Source: Solirubrobacterales bacterium (GTDB lineage Bacteria; Actinomycetota; Thermoleophilia; Solirubrobacterales; 70-9). From it: a stretch of 52,040 nt of DNA. The DNA is taken from the NCBI GenBank assembly GCA_020438355.1, contig JAGQUT010000014.1:1-52040 (forward strand), in the 5' to 3' direction. Each line of letters opens with the position of its first letter. The stretch's first letter is position 1. Under the pieces are notes generated by a model that saw only the letters and a program-made list of their open reading frames with translations, was not told the origin of the DNA and did not search any database. The position numbers and the translations under genes were made by a program. This document shows positions 8,218 through 16,819 of this stretch, in pieces.

Positions 8218-9120
8218 ATGACGACTGTCGCCGCACGCCCCCAGCCCAGCTTCTCCCGACTCATCGGGTTGGTGACAGTCCTTGCCGTCTTCTTCGCCGG
8301 TTTCGCCATGCTGGCGCCGCAGGCGGACGCCGCAAAGCGCCAGCGGGTGGTGGCGATCAGTCCCTTCGCCGCGGCGACCATGGTCAAGCTGGGAATGAAG
8401 CCGATCGCCGTCGGGCAGACTCTCGGCGGCGACCGGCGCAAGCCGAAGCAGCTGAACGGCATCCCCGTGCTCAAGCTGAGCCACCCGAACGGTCCGAATC
8501 TTGAGCGGCTGGCCCAGATTCGTCCGACCATCGTCTTCACTTCGAGCCGTTGGGCCAAGGGCACGTCTGCGATGAGGCAGCTCGGCATTCGGGTTGTCAA
8601 TGCTGATCCGACCACGGTCGGGGGCGTCTACAAGTCGGTCACCCTGATGGGCAGGGTTCTGCGGCGCCAGAAGCAGGCGAACGCCCTGAAGCGCCGGATG
8701 AACAGCCAGATCAGGTTCGCGACACGGAACTTCAAGTCCCGGCCGAAAGTGATGCTTATGCTGGGGGTTGGCCGTACCCCCTTCACGTTCCTGAAGAACA
8801 GCTGGGGCGGAGAGATCGTCAGCAAGGCCGGCGGCATCCTCGTCACCGGCGGTGCCAGCGGCCAGGGCGGGTTCGCCAGGATCTCCGACGAGGTGGTCGT
8901 GGCCGAGAACCCGGACGTGATCATCGCCGTCCCTCACGGTTCAGTTACCGACATCAGCGAGGTCAGCGACTACATCCTCAACAACGAGGCCTGGCAGACG
9001 ACCAACGCATTCAAGTCCAAGCGGGTCTTCGTCTCGGTCGACAACGAACTGCTCCAGGCCGGCACCGATGTCGGCCCGGTGATCCAGAAGGTTCGCCGCC
9101 AGTTCCTCAAGAACTGGTAG
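8218..9120 (+). CDS. hmuT: haem/iron ABC transporter substrate-binding protein
   Basis: A 300-residue class III periplasmic-binding-protein fold: KRQRVVAISPFAAATMVKLGMKPIAVG is the usual first lobe of siderophore/haem binders, and GGEIVSKAGG with NPDVIIAVPHG marks the second lobe. An N-terminal Sec signal (VLAVFFAGFAMLAPQADA) is present but there is no lipobox cysteine, which is unusual for a Gram-positive binding protein that must stay attached. The ATG at 8218 starts just before the signal peptide; the open frame to 8041 would cross the divergent operator. Permease, ATPase and HtaA-type genes follow, so haem is the most probable ligand. Confidence 0.85.
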   Translation: MTTVAARPQPSFSRLIGLVTVLAVFFAGFAMLAPQADAAKRQRVVAISPFAAATMVKLGMKPIAVGQTLGGDRRKPKQLNGIPVLKLSHPNGPNLERLAQIRPTIVFTSSRWAKGTSAMRQLGIRVVNADPTTVGGVYKSVTLMGRVLRRQKQANALKRRMNSQIRFATRNFKSRPKVMLMLGVGRTPFTFLKNSWGGEIVSKAGGILVTGGASGQGGFARISDEVVVAENPDVIIAVPHGSVTDISEVSDYILNNEAWQTTNAFKSKRVFVSVDNELLQAGTDVGPVIQKVRRQFLKNW

Positions 9121-9187
9121 CTGGCGCATATAGTCGGGTCCGACGAGGAACCGGGGTAGTGAACTGAACGCGACAAGACGCATCGGC

Positions 9188-10153
9188 GTGGCAGTCGCAA
9201 TGGCGATCGCGCTGGTCGCATCGTTCTGCGTGTCTCTGGCGGTTGGCGCCGTTGACATTCCCCTGTCGCAGGTGATCGACACTCTGCTCGGCCGGGATGT
9301 TCCGGAGACGACCAGCCAGATCATCGAAGTGCTCCGCCTGCCCCGCACCGTAGAGGCGATGATCGTCGGAGCCGCCCTCGGCGTGGCGGGTGCCTGCCTT
9401 CAGGGGGCCCTGAATAATCCCCTTGCGTCACCGGATGTGATCGGCGTGACCGGAGGTGCCGGGTTCGGCGCGATGCTGATCATCCTGCTCTTCCCCGAGA
9501 GCCAGGCTCTGCTTCCGATGAGCGCGCTCTTCTTCGGGCTGCTGGCTGCCGCCCTCGTCTTCTTCATCGGGTTCGCCGGAAGGGGAGGAGGCAACATCAC
9601 CCGGATCATCCTCGCCGGTATCGCGATTGCCGCTCTCTTCTCGGCGGCGACCGCGGCAATCATGGCCGCGTACCCCGACCGGGTCCCGAACGGGATCTTC
9701 TTCCTTGTCGGCGGGCTCACCTCGACCGGCTGGGACAACCTCCAGCAGGTCTGGCCTTACTTCCTGGTCGGCTTCGTTCTCGCCGTCTTCATGATCCGTC
9801 CGCTCGACCGGCTGATGCTCGGGGATGACGTCGCGGCATCGCTTGGTTCCCGCCCCAGACTGATCCGTTTGCTGGCTGCGCTTGCCGCCGCAATCCTCGC
9901 CGCCGCGGCGGCGTCGATCGCCGGCCTGCTCGCCTTCCTTGGCCTGGTGGTGCCGCACCTTGTCCGTCTGATGGGTGGCGCCCGCAACCAGACCTATGTG
10001 ATGCCAGTTTCGGCCCTGACCGGCGCGGCACTCCTGACCGCTGCCGACACCCTGGCCCGCACCGTCAGGGCTCCGATCGAAATGCCGGTCGGGCCGTTCC
10101 TGGTCCTGCTTGGTGTGCCCCTGTTTCTCTGGCTCCTCAGAAAGGCCGTTTGA
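9188..10153 (+). CDS. hmuU: FecCD-family ABC permease (haem/iron)
   Basis: A 321-residue polytopic permease of the BtuC/FecCD type with about ten hydrophobic helices. Family motifs are GAALGVAGACLQGALNNPLASPDVIGVTGGAGFGA, split here as LRLPR and NPLASPD, and the coupling region GLLAFLGLVVPHLVRL. The GTG at 9188 leaves a very short, already hydrophobic N-terminus; a CTG at 9164 preceded by GGGG would add NATRRIG and give the usual basic start, and no ATG, GTG or TTG lies in frame upstream. The gene is 68 bases from hmuT and overlaps the ATPase by one base. Confidence 0.92.
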   Translation: MAVAMAIALVASFCVSLAVGAVDIPLSQVIDTLLGRDVPETTSQIIEVLRLPRTVEAMIVGAALGVAGACLQGALNNPLASPDVIGVTGGAGFGAMLIILLFPESQALLPMSALFFGLLAAALVFFIGFAGRGGGNITRIILAGIAIAALFSAATAAIMAAYPDRVPNGIFFLVGGLTSTGWDNLQQVWPYFLVGFVLAVFMIRPLDRLMLGDDVAASLGSRPRLIRLLAALAAAILAAAAASIAGLLAFLGLVVPHLVRLMGGARNQTYVMPVSALTGAALLTAADTLARTVRAPIEMPVGPFLVLLGVPLFLWLLRKAV

Positions 10154-10971
10154 TGTCTCTGGGCCGCAAGACCCCCGAGTTCGATGACCGGGCACCTCTG
10201 CTCGAGGCATCGAAGGTGAGGGTGGAGATCGGTGGCGAGCAGATCCTCGAATCGGCGAGTCTCACACTCGAGAAAGGCGAGCTGGTTGCCGTGGTCGGTC
10301 CGAACGGGGCCGGGAAGTCGACCTTTGCCCGGGCCTTCTGCGGCTTGAGGAGGCCGGAGGGGGGAGCCATCCGCTGGATGGGCATCGATCTGTCTGAACT
10401 CCGGGGCCGCCGCCTCGCCAGAGTAAGGGCCTATGTTCCGCAGCGGGCCCAGGTCCCGAATGGAGTCAGCGTCCAGGCCGCTGTGAACATTGGCCGCTCG
10501 ACCCATCTCAAGCCGCTGCAGGGCCTGAGCGGGGAAGACCGCGACGTGGTTTCCGAGTCGATCGCCCGGGCCAGAATGGAAGGTTTCGAGGACCGCGACC
10601 TTTCGACCCTCTCCGGCGGTGAGATGCAGCGGGTCCAGATCGCGATCGCTCTCGCCCAGGGCGCACCGGTTCTGGTTGCGGACGAGCCGACGGCCCAGCT
10701 CGACCTCGGAGCCACCGCCGCGATCTCGAAAATGCTCCGCGAACTGGTCGCCGAGGGCATGGGCGTGCTGCTGATTGTTCACGACCTGGCCCTGGCCGCG
10801 GCGATCGCCGACCGGGTTGTGGTCATGTCTCACGGAAGAACGATCGCAACCGGGACCCCCCAGGCGGTGTTAACGAGTCAGTTGATCAGCGACGTATGGG
10901 GTGTCGAAGCGGAACTCGTTCAGCGAGAAGGCCGCTCCGCCCTCCATGTGGAGTGGCTCGACCGCCATTAG
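10153..10971 (+). CDS. hmuV: ABC transporter ATP-binding protein (haem/iron)
   Basis: A 272-residue nucleotide-binding subunit. It has Walker A GPNGAGKST at about residues 47-55, Q-loop YVPQRAQVPNG, signature LSGGEMQR, Walker B VLVADEPT and H-loop VHDLALA. It powers import through the adjacent permease. The ATG overlaps the permease stop (TGATG), so translation is coupled. The single-NBD form with the HmuV/FecE style spacing between signature and Walker B fits importers of haem, siderophore or B12; the HtaA genes downstream favour haem. Confidence 0.93.
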   Translation: MSLGRKTPEFDDRAPLLEASKVRVEIGGEQILESASLTLEKGELVAVVGPNGAGKSTFARAFCGLRRPEGGAIRWMGIDLSELRGRRLARVRAYVPQRAQVPNGVSVQAAVNIGRSTHLKPLQGLSGEDRDVVSESIARARMEGFEDRDLSTLSGGEMQRVQIAIALAQGAPVLVADEPTAQLDLGATAAISKMLRELVAEGMGVLLIVHDLALAAAIADRVVVMSHGRTIATGTPQAVLTSQLISDVWGVEAELVQREGRSALHVEWLDRH

Positions 10972-10976
10972 GCAAG

Positions 10977-11020
10977 ACTAATCCGATGTTGTTAGTGTGG
11001 ATTAGTAAGGCAGACCTAAC
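10977..11020 (+). promoter_or_regulatory. inverted repeat and iron-box-like site before the HtaA gene
   Basis: ACTAATCC at 10977-10984 is mirrored by GGATTAGT at 10999-11006. The overlapping 19 bases at 11001-11019 match 13 of 19 positions of the DtxR/IdeR consensus by hand, ending in ACCTAA. The site lies between the importer genes and the HtaA gene, so the latter probably has its own iron-controlled promoter. Confidence 0.5.
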
Positions 11021-11058
11021 TTCCTATACCCCTCACTCCAGGAGATTCACCGAAAATC

Positions 11059-12291
11059 ATGAAAGCGTCTCTTTTTGCCCGTCGGGGCACCCTCGCAGCT
11101 GTCGCTGCCTCAGCTGTAGCACTCCTTTGCCTCGTCGGACTCAGCCCGGCTTCTGCCAGTGCCGACGTGACCACCGGCAAGGCCATCATCACCATCAATT
11201 CCGGCAAGGCCGGCCACATTTCCGCGGTCAAGCCCGCCACCGTCTCCAAGCGGATCGGCAGGAAGGGCGCAAAGGTGACCGGGTCCGTCTCCGAAGGAAT
11301 GTTCGGCAACGGAGCATCCGCCGCGATTGCCGGTGGAATTCGTTTCACGAACGGCAAGCGCAAGATCACCGCCACAGCTCTCCGGGTGGACGTCACCGGC
11401 AAGAAGACCACGGTCACTGGCAAGCTCGCCGGCAAGAGTGTCAGCATTTTCAACGCCTTCGGTGCGGCAACGGTCGATGAAGCGACCGGTCAGGCCCGGC
11501 TCTCAGGCGGAAAGCTCTACCTGGCCAAGGGAGCAGCCGGAACTATCCGCAAGGCTCTCAAGCTGAAGAAAGCTCCGAAGGGTCAGCTCGGCGGACTCTT
11601 CCTCAACATCAAGACGACCTACGTCGACCAGTACGCCGAACAGTGCGGAGTCGGCGTTGCCTCCCGGGCCATCGATTCCTGGCCTGATGCCACCAGCCTC
11701 CCGACGCTGAACGGCGCGACGACGATCACTTCGCCGACCAGCATCAACTGGGGCTTCAAGGCCAGCTTCCGCGGCTACGTGTACGGGACGATGACGGCGG
11801 GCGGCAAGTCCGACAAGGCGCTGCAGCCACTCGACGGCGCTGCCCGGACCATGCCTCCGTTTGACCCGACCCGGGGCTTCTCGTTCCCGGTCTCCGGGGG
11901 TCAGCACGCTTCCAACGGTGCCGGACTTGCCGATGACCAGGCCGTGATCAACGGCACCGGAACGGCGCTGTTCTGCAACTCCGAGCATGGATTCTGGGCC
12001 TCGATCAGCGATCCCACGATCGTGATCGACGGCGAGAACTCCAGGATCGTCGCCACCGTCAGCCAGAACATCAACGGAAACGGCATGTTCGGTGATCCGG
12101 GCCCCTGGCAGACCATCCAGCGCGTCGATCTGGCCCGCCTGAATGTTGCGTCCGTGACTCCGACCGAGTCCGAAGGCGCCGTCACCTGGACCGAGATACC
12201 GGTCTCGCTCGCCAGTGGCGTGGCACCTTTCGCCACCTACCCGGCGGACACAGCGCTGGATCCGATCTCGGTGACCGTCGCCGGGAGCTGA
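11059..12291 (+). CDS. htaA: HtaA-type haem-binding surface protein, two HtaA-like domains
   Basis: A 410-residue exported protein with a Sec signal ending near ASASA at residue 35. The second half holds a clear HtaA pattern: INWGFKASFRGYV, then FSFPVSGG, then a GTALFCNSEHGFWASISDPTIVIDG stretch (residues about 225-340, split for clarity). The first half repeats the later part of that pattern (GGIRFTNGKRKITATALRVDVTG), so two related domains are likely. HtaA proteins of Corynebacterium capture haem at the surface and pass it to HmuTUV. There is no C-terminal transmembrane anchor, so it may be secreted or held by partners. The start is the ATG after CAGGAGATTC. Confidence 0.85.
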   Translation: MKASLFARRGTLAAVAASAVALLCLVGLSPASASADVTTGKAIITINSGKAGHISAVKPATVSKRIGRKGAKVTGSVSEGMFGNGASAAIAGGIRFTNGKRKITATALRVDVTGKKTTVTGKLAGKSVSIFNAFGAATVDEATGQARLSGGKLYLAKGAAGTIRKALKLKKAPKGQLGGLFLNIKTTYVDQYAEQCGVGVASRAIDSWPDATSLPTLNGATTITSPTSINWGFKASFRGYVYGTMTAGGKSDKALQPLDGAARTMPPFDPTRGFSFPVSGGQHASNGAGLADDQAVINGTGTALFCNSEHGFWASISDPTIVIDGENSRIVATVSQNINGNGMFGDPGPWQTIQRVDLARLNVASVTPTESEGAVTWTEIPVSLASGVAPFATYPADTALDPISVTVAGS

Positions 12292-12292
12292 T

Positions 12293-13603
12293 CTGACCCG
12301 AACGGTTTCAAGAGAAGCCGCAACGGCACCGACGAGGGCGGCCCTTTCAGGGCTCGCCCTCGTCGGCGTTCTGCTGCTCGTCCTGGTAGCGATGCTGGGC
12401 AGGCCACCCGGGGCCGGCGCCGCGACCCTCGAGCCCTGCGAGTCGACCAACCCGACCGGTCCGATCATCACTCTCGAGGGTGACCTCACCCTCGAACCAC
12501 GCCAGGCCACCCGCCGGGCCTTGCGCCTCTCCGGCGTCCGTCAGGTCCTCGTCAAGCCGGCCAACGGATTCACTGGCCGTCCGGTCTTCCCGGTCGGCAA
12601 GGTTCGCTACGGGAAGTCGCCCCGCATCAGTCTGAAGGGGGGCATCACCTTGGTTAGAAAGAAGCGGAGGGCGCCGCTCCGTTCACTGCACGTGCTCTCG
12701 AAGCCGGGCAAGCCCGCGTACCTGCGGGCGAGGGCTGGCGGTCGCACGATCACCTTCCTCGTAGTCAAGGGCGGCAAACGCAAGTTCGTCGCCAGGAAGG
12801 GGCAGCTCTCCAGGATTGGCGCTGCCAGGCTGACCGCGGCGGGTGCCCGGTACATGAACAAGCGCCTCAGGCCGGCCCGGAAGCTCCGCGCCGGAACCTA
12901 TTGGGGAACCTTCAACCTCTTTTCGATCTACAAGGTGACACCGGTCGAGGATCCCACCGGTGAGCCACCTCCAGTGCCGCCAGCCAAGGAGAAACCCGCG
13001 GAAGCGATGGACATTGCTGCGGAAGCAACCATCAAGTGGTACGTCCGCGACAGCTTCATCGACTACGTCGCCGCCGGTGACGGAACCAGGGTGGAGGACG
13101 GCGCAACCGCCGACCCGCCCGAAGGGCAGAGCGGACTTTCCTACTCATTCAATTTCCCCTTCACCTCCGGGTGGGCTGTTCCGGCGCAAAATCTGGAATC
13201 ACAGAAGGCTCTGATCAAGGGCAGCGGGCTGGTCGGCTTTCGCTACTGCGACAACACGATCAATTTCACCGCTTCCGATCCGGAGATCGAGATCGACGGG
13301 GACGCAGACTCGCGGATCATCTTCCACGTGAACGGGACCGACGGCACCGCCTACCCCGACCAGCGGGCTGTGATGGTCAAGCTGATTCCGAGTCAGGCCG
13401 TGTCGAAGCAGGTTGATGACGACGAAGATACGAACCTGACTACCGTTACCTACGAAAGGATTCCAGGGTTCGTTCCGGCCGAGGGAACCGGCATTTTTGC
13501 CGATATCTACCCGGCTTTCAGTCCTGACTACGATGGCCTGAACCCCCGCCCTGACCGATTCGGCTTCATCTCGCTGACCTACACCTACCCAACCGACCCT
13601 TGA
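12293..13603 (+). CDS. second HtaA-type surface protein, probable CTG start
   Basis: The C-terminal half contains the HtaA pattern IKWYVRDSFIDYV, SYSFNFPF, then TINFTASDPEIEIDG (from about residue 240). The N-terminal half (GGITLVRKKRRAPLRSLHV onward) looks like a partial related domain. The first ATG in frame, 12392, lies inside the hydrophobic core of a signal peptide. Going upstream the frame stays open through SREAATAPTRAALSG to a CTG at 12293, placed about five bases after CGGGAG and giving a classic signal peptide ending AGAGA. No ATG, GTG or TTG occurs in that stretch. I therefore annotate the CTG start (436 residues). It follows htaA by one base and overlaps the next gene by one. Confidence 0.72.
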   Translation: MTRTVSREAATAPTRAALSGLALVGVLLLVLVAMLGRPPGAGAATLEPCESTNPTGPIITLEGDLTLEPRQATRRALRLSGVRQVLVKPANGFTGRPVFPVGKVRYGKSPRISLKGGITLVRKKRRAPLRSLHVLSKPGKPAYLRARAGGRTITFLVVKGGKRKFVARKGQLSRIGAARLTAAGARYMNKRLRPARKLRAGTYWGTFNLFSIYKVTPVEDPTGEPPPVPPAKEKPAEAMDIAAEATIKWYVRDSFIDYVAAGDGTRVEDGATADPPEGQSGLSYSFNFPFTSGWAVPAQNLESQKALIKGSGLVGFRYCDNTINFTASDPEIEIDGDADSRIIFHVNGTDGTAYPDQRAVMVKLIPSQAVSKQVDDDEDTNLTTVTYERIPGFVPAEGTGIFADIYPAFSPDYDGLNPRPDRFGFISLTYTYPTDP

Positions 13604-14829
13604 TGCCGCCCGCGACAGCTTCGCTCCGTTTCACCCTCCACGGACTGATGCTGGCCGCGCTGGCGGCTCTCCTTCTTGCCTTCGGCCCGGGCCGCGCGCT
13701 GGCCGCCGATTCAGGAGTGGTCGAGGTTTACGGCTACCAGTGGAGCAAGGTCTACAAGGTCAACCTCGACGACCTCCAGGGCAGCCCCGCCACAGTCAAT
13801 GGCGAACAGGTCACCGTCTACAGCCTGCTCGAGATCCTCGAGGACGCTTCCGCCCAGCAGTCACCGGCCAACAAGGACTTCAACCTCCAGACACTCTCCG
13901 AGATCGAAATCGCCCTTCCCGGTGGCGGCAAGGTCACTTACAGCGGCAACCAGATCCGATCCGGCGCATCCAACGTCGCCTCCTTCTATGTGAACGACCA
14001 GGGTGTGACAGTGATGCGGGTGCCCGGTCGCGGACCCGGTGGCTCTGTCGCTGAATTCGAGTACGGCGGCACCCTGAACCCCCAGCTTTACTCGCCGAAG
14101 CAGGTCCTGAAGGACTTCACCGTCTCGATCTCCCCGGCCAGCAGCACCGTCAAGACCGGAACCAGAGTCACCTTCACCGCAAAGCCGAAGGGCCTCGCCT
14201 CAGGCGCCTCCGCAAGCTATCGCTGGTCGGTCAACGGCGCACTTCAGTCAGGAAGCAGCAAGACCCTTTCCCGAACGTTCAGCGGTGACAGCGGCGACAC
14301 GTTCTATGTGACGGTGACCGCTTCTGCCAACGGCTACACGGACGCGACCGGGGCGGCCCAGGTCTCGATCGACAAGCCCGCCAAGAAGCCCAAGAAGGAA
14401 AAGAAGAACCAGGACAAGAACACCGGCGGCAATGACTCAAGCGGCAATTACGACCCCGGCTACATTCCCGGATACACCGACCCCTACGGCGGTGGCGGCA
14501 CGGGAACCGGTGGTGGCAGCCCGTCAACCGGCTCGACCGCGCCCTCGAACCCTGACCGCAAGCAGCAGGACCAGCAGCCCCGGACCGAGCCCGGCCAGAC
14601 GGTCACAGGTCAGCTGATCGACCCGTCGCAGATTTCCACTGTCGTTCCGCCGTCGGACGCCCCGGCAACCGGCGCTGAAGAGGCAACCCCGGCCGACGAT
14701 TCGAGCGGTGGGCTCGGCAGCGTACCGACCGGAGTGAAGGCAGCGTTCGGGATTGGCGCCCTGCTCGGAATCGGCGGACTCGCCGAAGCCGGAGCCTTCA
14801 CTGGCCGCTTCCGCCGCTTCCGGCCCTGA
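13603..14829 (+). CDS. secreted PKD-like protein with C-terminal membrane anchor
   Basis: A 408-residue protein translationally coupled (TGATG) to the second HtaA gene. It has a signal peptide (LAALAALLLAFGPGRALA), an N-terminal region (VEVYGYQWSKVYKVNLDDLQG, residues about 40-165) resembling small beta domains with a DLxxLP-type strand, a PKD/Ig-like domain (FTVSISPASSTVKTGTRVTF onward, about 175-260), a Lys-rich and then Gly/Ser/Pro-rich linker, and a final hydrophobic helix (GVKAAFGIGALLGIGGLAEA) with basic tail GRFRRFRP. It is thus a stalked protein anchored by its C-terminus. Position after two HtaA genes suggests a scaffold or haem relay, but this is inference. Confidence 0.6.
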   Translation: MPPATASLRFTLHGLMLAALAALLLAFGPGRALAADSGVVEVYGYQWSKVYKVNLDDLQGSPATVNGEQVTVYSLLEILEDASAQQSPANKDFNLQTLSEIEIALPGGGKVTYSGNQIRSGASNVASFYVNDQGVTVMRVPGRGPGGSVAEFEYGGTLNPQLYSPKQVLKDFTVSISPASSTVKTGTRVTFTAKPKGLASGASASYRWSVNGALQSGSSKTLSRTFSGDSGDTFYVTVTASANGYTDATGAAQVSIDKPAKKPKKEKKNQDKNTGGNDSSGNYDPGYIPGYTDPYGGGGTGTGGGSPSTGSTAPSNPDRKQQDQQPRTEPGQTVTGQLIDPSQISTVVPPSDAPATGAEEATPADDSSGGLGSVPTGVKAAFGIGALLGIGGLAEAGAFTGRFRRFRP

Positions 14830-14863
14830 CGGTTTTCAAGCGGCCGGCCTCCTTGAGCCAGAC

Positions 14864-15613
14864 TCAGCCGCGACTGATGATCTGGCTGCCGCCGGTGATC
14901 TTGTCCTCGCCGTCCGGCAGCCGGATCCAGGCCTTGTTGGTGCCGTCGTAATCGGGGGCCCAAAGAATCAGGGTGGCGGATCCGAGGTTGTTGACCTCGC
15001 AGGGTTCGTCACCCTCTTCGTCAAGTCCGCGCCAGATCCGTATGAAGGGGTTGTTCTCCCATTCGTCACCGACCGTCGAAGGTTCGCAGTGGCCCGGGTG
15101 GATCCGGGTCTCCGGCGGCAGGGTCATCAGCCGATCCATGATCGATGACTTCAGTTCGGGGAATCCGGTCTCGCCCGGTGCCACTGTGCCGCCGACCGTG
15201 CCCTTGAAGATCACGTCGGCGGTGATCACGTCGGTGCCGTTGATCAGAAGGGCCATGTGACCGTCGGAGTGACCGGGGGTGGCGATCCACTTGATCGTGA
15301 GGTCACCGGAAACGGTCTCGTCACCATCCTCGACTATCTCGTCGACCTTGAAGTCGACCAGGTCGGCGGTCTGCTGGCTGGCGACGATCGGAACCCCGTA
15401 GCGATCGGCCACCTCACGAAGGTCGACCACGTGATCCCAATGCTCGTGAGTGAGCAGGATGTGGGTCAGCGTGATTCCCTCGCGGTCGACCCTCTCCAGC
15501 AGGGGCTCGATCACGCCGTTGCCGTCGATCAGGACTCCTGTGCCGCCTTCGCCGTCACAGACGAGGTAGGAGTTCGAAAGCCACTCGGACTGCTCGACGC
15601 GCTGGATGATCAT
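14864..15613 (-). CDS. metallo-beta-lactamase-fold hydrolase (glyoxalase II-like)
   Basis: A 249-residue cytosolic MBL-fold enzyme with the zinc motif THEHWDH at about residues 74-80, GHSDGH, a downstream Asp in TADVIF and a C-terminal GHCEPS histidine. FKGTVGGT after the metal aspartate is typical of glyoxalase II-like thioester hydrolases. It lies 49 bases downstream of a class III alcohol dehydrogenase on the same strand. In mycobacteria an MBL hydrolase likewise follows the thiol-dependent formaldehyde dehydrogenase gene. Hydrolysis of an S-formyl thiol adduct to formate is therefore the leading hypothesis, not shown by sequence alone. Confidence 0.85.
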   Translation of the reverse strand: MIIQRVEQSEWLSNSYLVCDGEGGTGVLIDGNGVIEPLLERVDREGITLTHILLTHEHWDHVVDLREVADRYGVPIVASQQTADLVDFKVDEIVEDGDETVSGDLTIKWIATPGHSDGHMALLINGTDVITADVIFKGTVGGTVAPGETGFPELKSSIMDRLMTLPPETRIHPGHCEPSTVGDEWENNPFIRIWRGLDEEGDEPCEVNNLGSATLILWAPDYDGTNKAWIRLPDGEDKITGGSQIISRG

Positions 15614-15662
15614 GAAGGGTCCTTTCGGGTGGAGGGAGAGGGTTGGGTTTCAGGGCCGCTGG

Positions 15663-16769
15663 TCAATTGAACTCGATGACGCTGCGGATGCCGTCCTGGG
15701 CTTCCATCAGGTCGAAGCCCTTGTTGACTTCATCGAGGGTGATCCGGTGGGAGAGGAACGGTTCAACATCGATCTCTCCGGCGAGGTAGCGATCGACCAG
15801 TTCGGGCACCTGGTCGCGGCCCTTGACGCCACCGAAGGAGGAACCGGCGACACGGCGGCCGGTGATCAGAAGTCGCGGAACGATGTCGAGGGTCTCACCC
15901 TTGCCGGCGACGCCGGCGACGGTGCAGAGGCCCCAGGCCATACGGGTAGCTTCGACCGCCTGCTGCATCACGTTCACTAGTCCGGTCGCCTCGAAGGTGT
16001 AATCGGCACCGAAGCCTCCCGTTTCGTCGAGGATCCACTGGACGGTGTTCTCATCGGCGACTTTGAGGTCCGTGGCTCCCTGCCCCTTCGCCAACTCGAG
16101 TCGGTCCTCTGACAGGTCGACGCAGATGATCCGCTCGGCACCCATCAGGCGGGCCCCGGCGACTGCGCCGAGTCCGACCATGCCTGCACCAAAGACGGCG
16201 CAGGTGGTACCCGGTTCGACCTTCGCGGTGTACATCGCCGCGCCGAGACCGGTGGAGAGGCCGCAGGCGAAAAGACAGGCGTGGTCGAGCGGCGCTTCGG
16301 GATTGATCTTCGCCAGAGCGATCTCCGGCATCACCGTGTACTCGGCGAAGGTCGAGGTGCCCATGAAATGCCGGATGTCCTCGCCGTCCCGCGAGAGGCG
16401 GGTGGTGCCGTCAGGAAGGTGGCCGAGGTTCTGCTCGGCACGAATCGCCATGCAGAGGTTGGTCCTGGGATCAACGCAATGTACGCACTCGCGGCACTGG
16501 GGTGAAAACAGGGTCACGACCTTGTCGCCCGGTGCCAGGGACGAGACACCTTCGCCGACCTTCTCGACTATGCCGCCGCCTTCGTGACCGAGCACGCAGG
16601 GGGAGTATCCGGATGGGTCGGCCCCCGATGCCGTGTACATGTCCGTGTGGCAGACCCCGCAGGCCTCAAGCCGGACCAGCACCTCGCCTTCCTTCGGCTC
16701 GGCCAGATCAACCTCCTGGACCACGAGCGGTTCACCGAACTCCTCCAGCACAGCTGCCCTCATCCTCAT
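15663..16769 (-). CDS. frmA: class III alcohol dehydrogenase / thiol-dependent formaldehyde dehydrogenase
   Basis: A 368-residue zinc-dependent MDR enzyme. Catalytic zinc ligands are in ACGVCHTD and GHEGGG; the structural zinc site is CRECVHC with a fourth Cys in TNLC. HFMGTSTFAEYTV and GSSFGGVKGR are features of class III (FrmA-type) enzymes that oxidise the S-hydroxymethyl adduct of a low-molecular-weight thiol, formed spontaneously from formaldehyde, with NAD+ (Rossmann motif VFGAGMVGLGAV, acidic CVDLSED). In an actinobacterium the thiol may be mycothiol rather than glutathione; the sequence looks closer to the glutathione-type class III enzymes. Two start codons (ATGAGGATG) are possible. 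A perfect inverted repeat lies upstream. Confidence 0.88.
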   Translation of the reverse strand: MRMRAAVLEEFGEPLVVQEVDLAEPKEGEVLVRLEACGVCHTDMYTASGADPSGYSPCVLGHEGGGIVEKVGEGVSSLAPGDKVVTLFSPQCRECVHCVDPRTNLCMAIRAEQNLGHLPDGTTRLSRDGEDIRHFMGTSTFAEYTVMPEIALAKINPEAPLDHACLFACGLSTGLGAAMYTAKVEPGTTCAVFGAGMVGLGAVAGARLMGAERIICVDLSEDRLELAKGQGATDLKVADENTVQWILDETGGFGADYTFEATGLVNVMQQAVEATRMAWGLCTVAGVAGKGETLDIVPRLLITGRRVAGSSFGGVKGRDQVPELVDRYLAGEIDVEPFLSHRITLDEVNKGFDLMEAQDGIRSVIEFN

Positions 16770-16819
16770 GCCCCGATCCTAGACCCCGAAGCCAATCCCC
16801 CGTGGCACCCAGACTCCAC

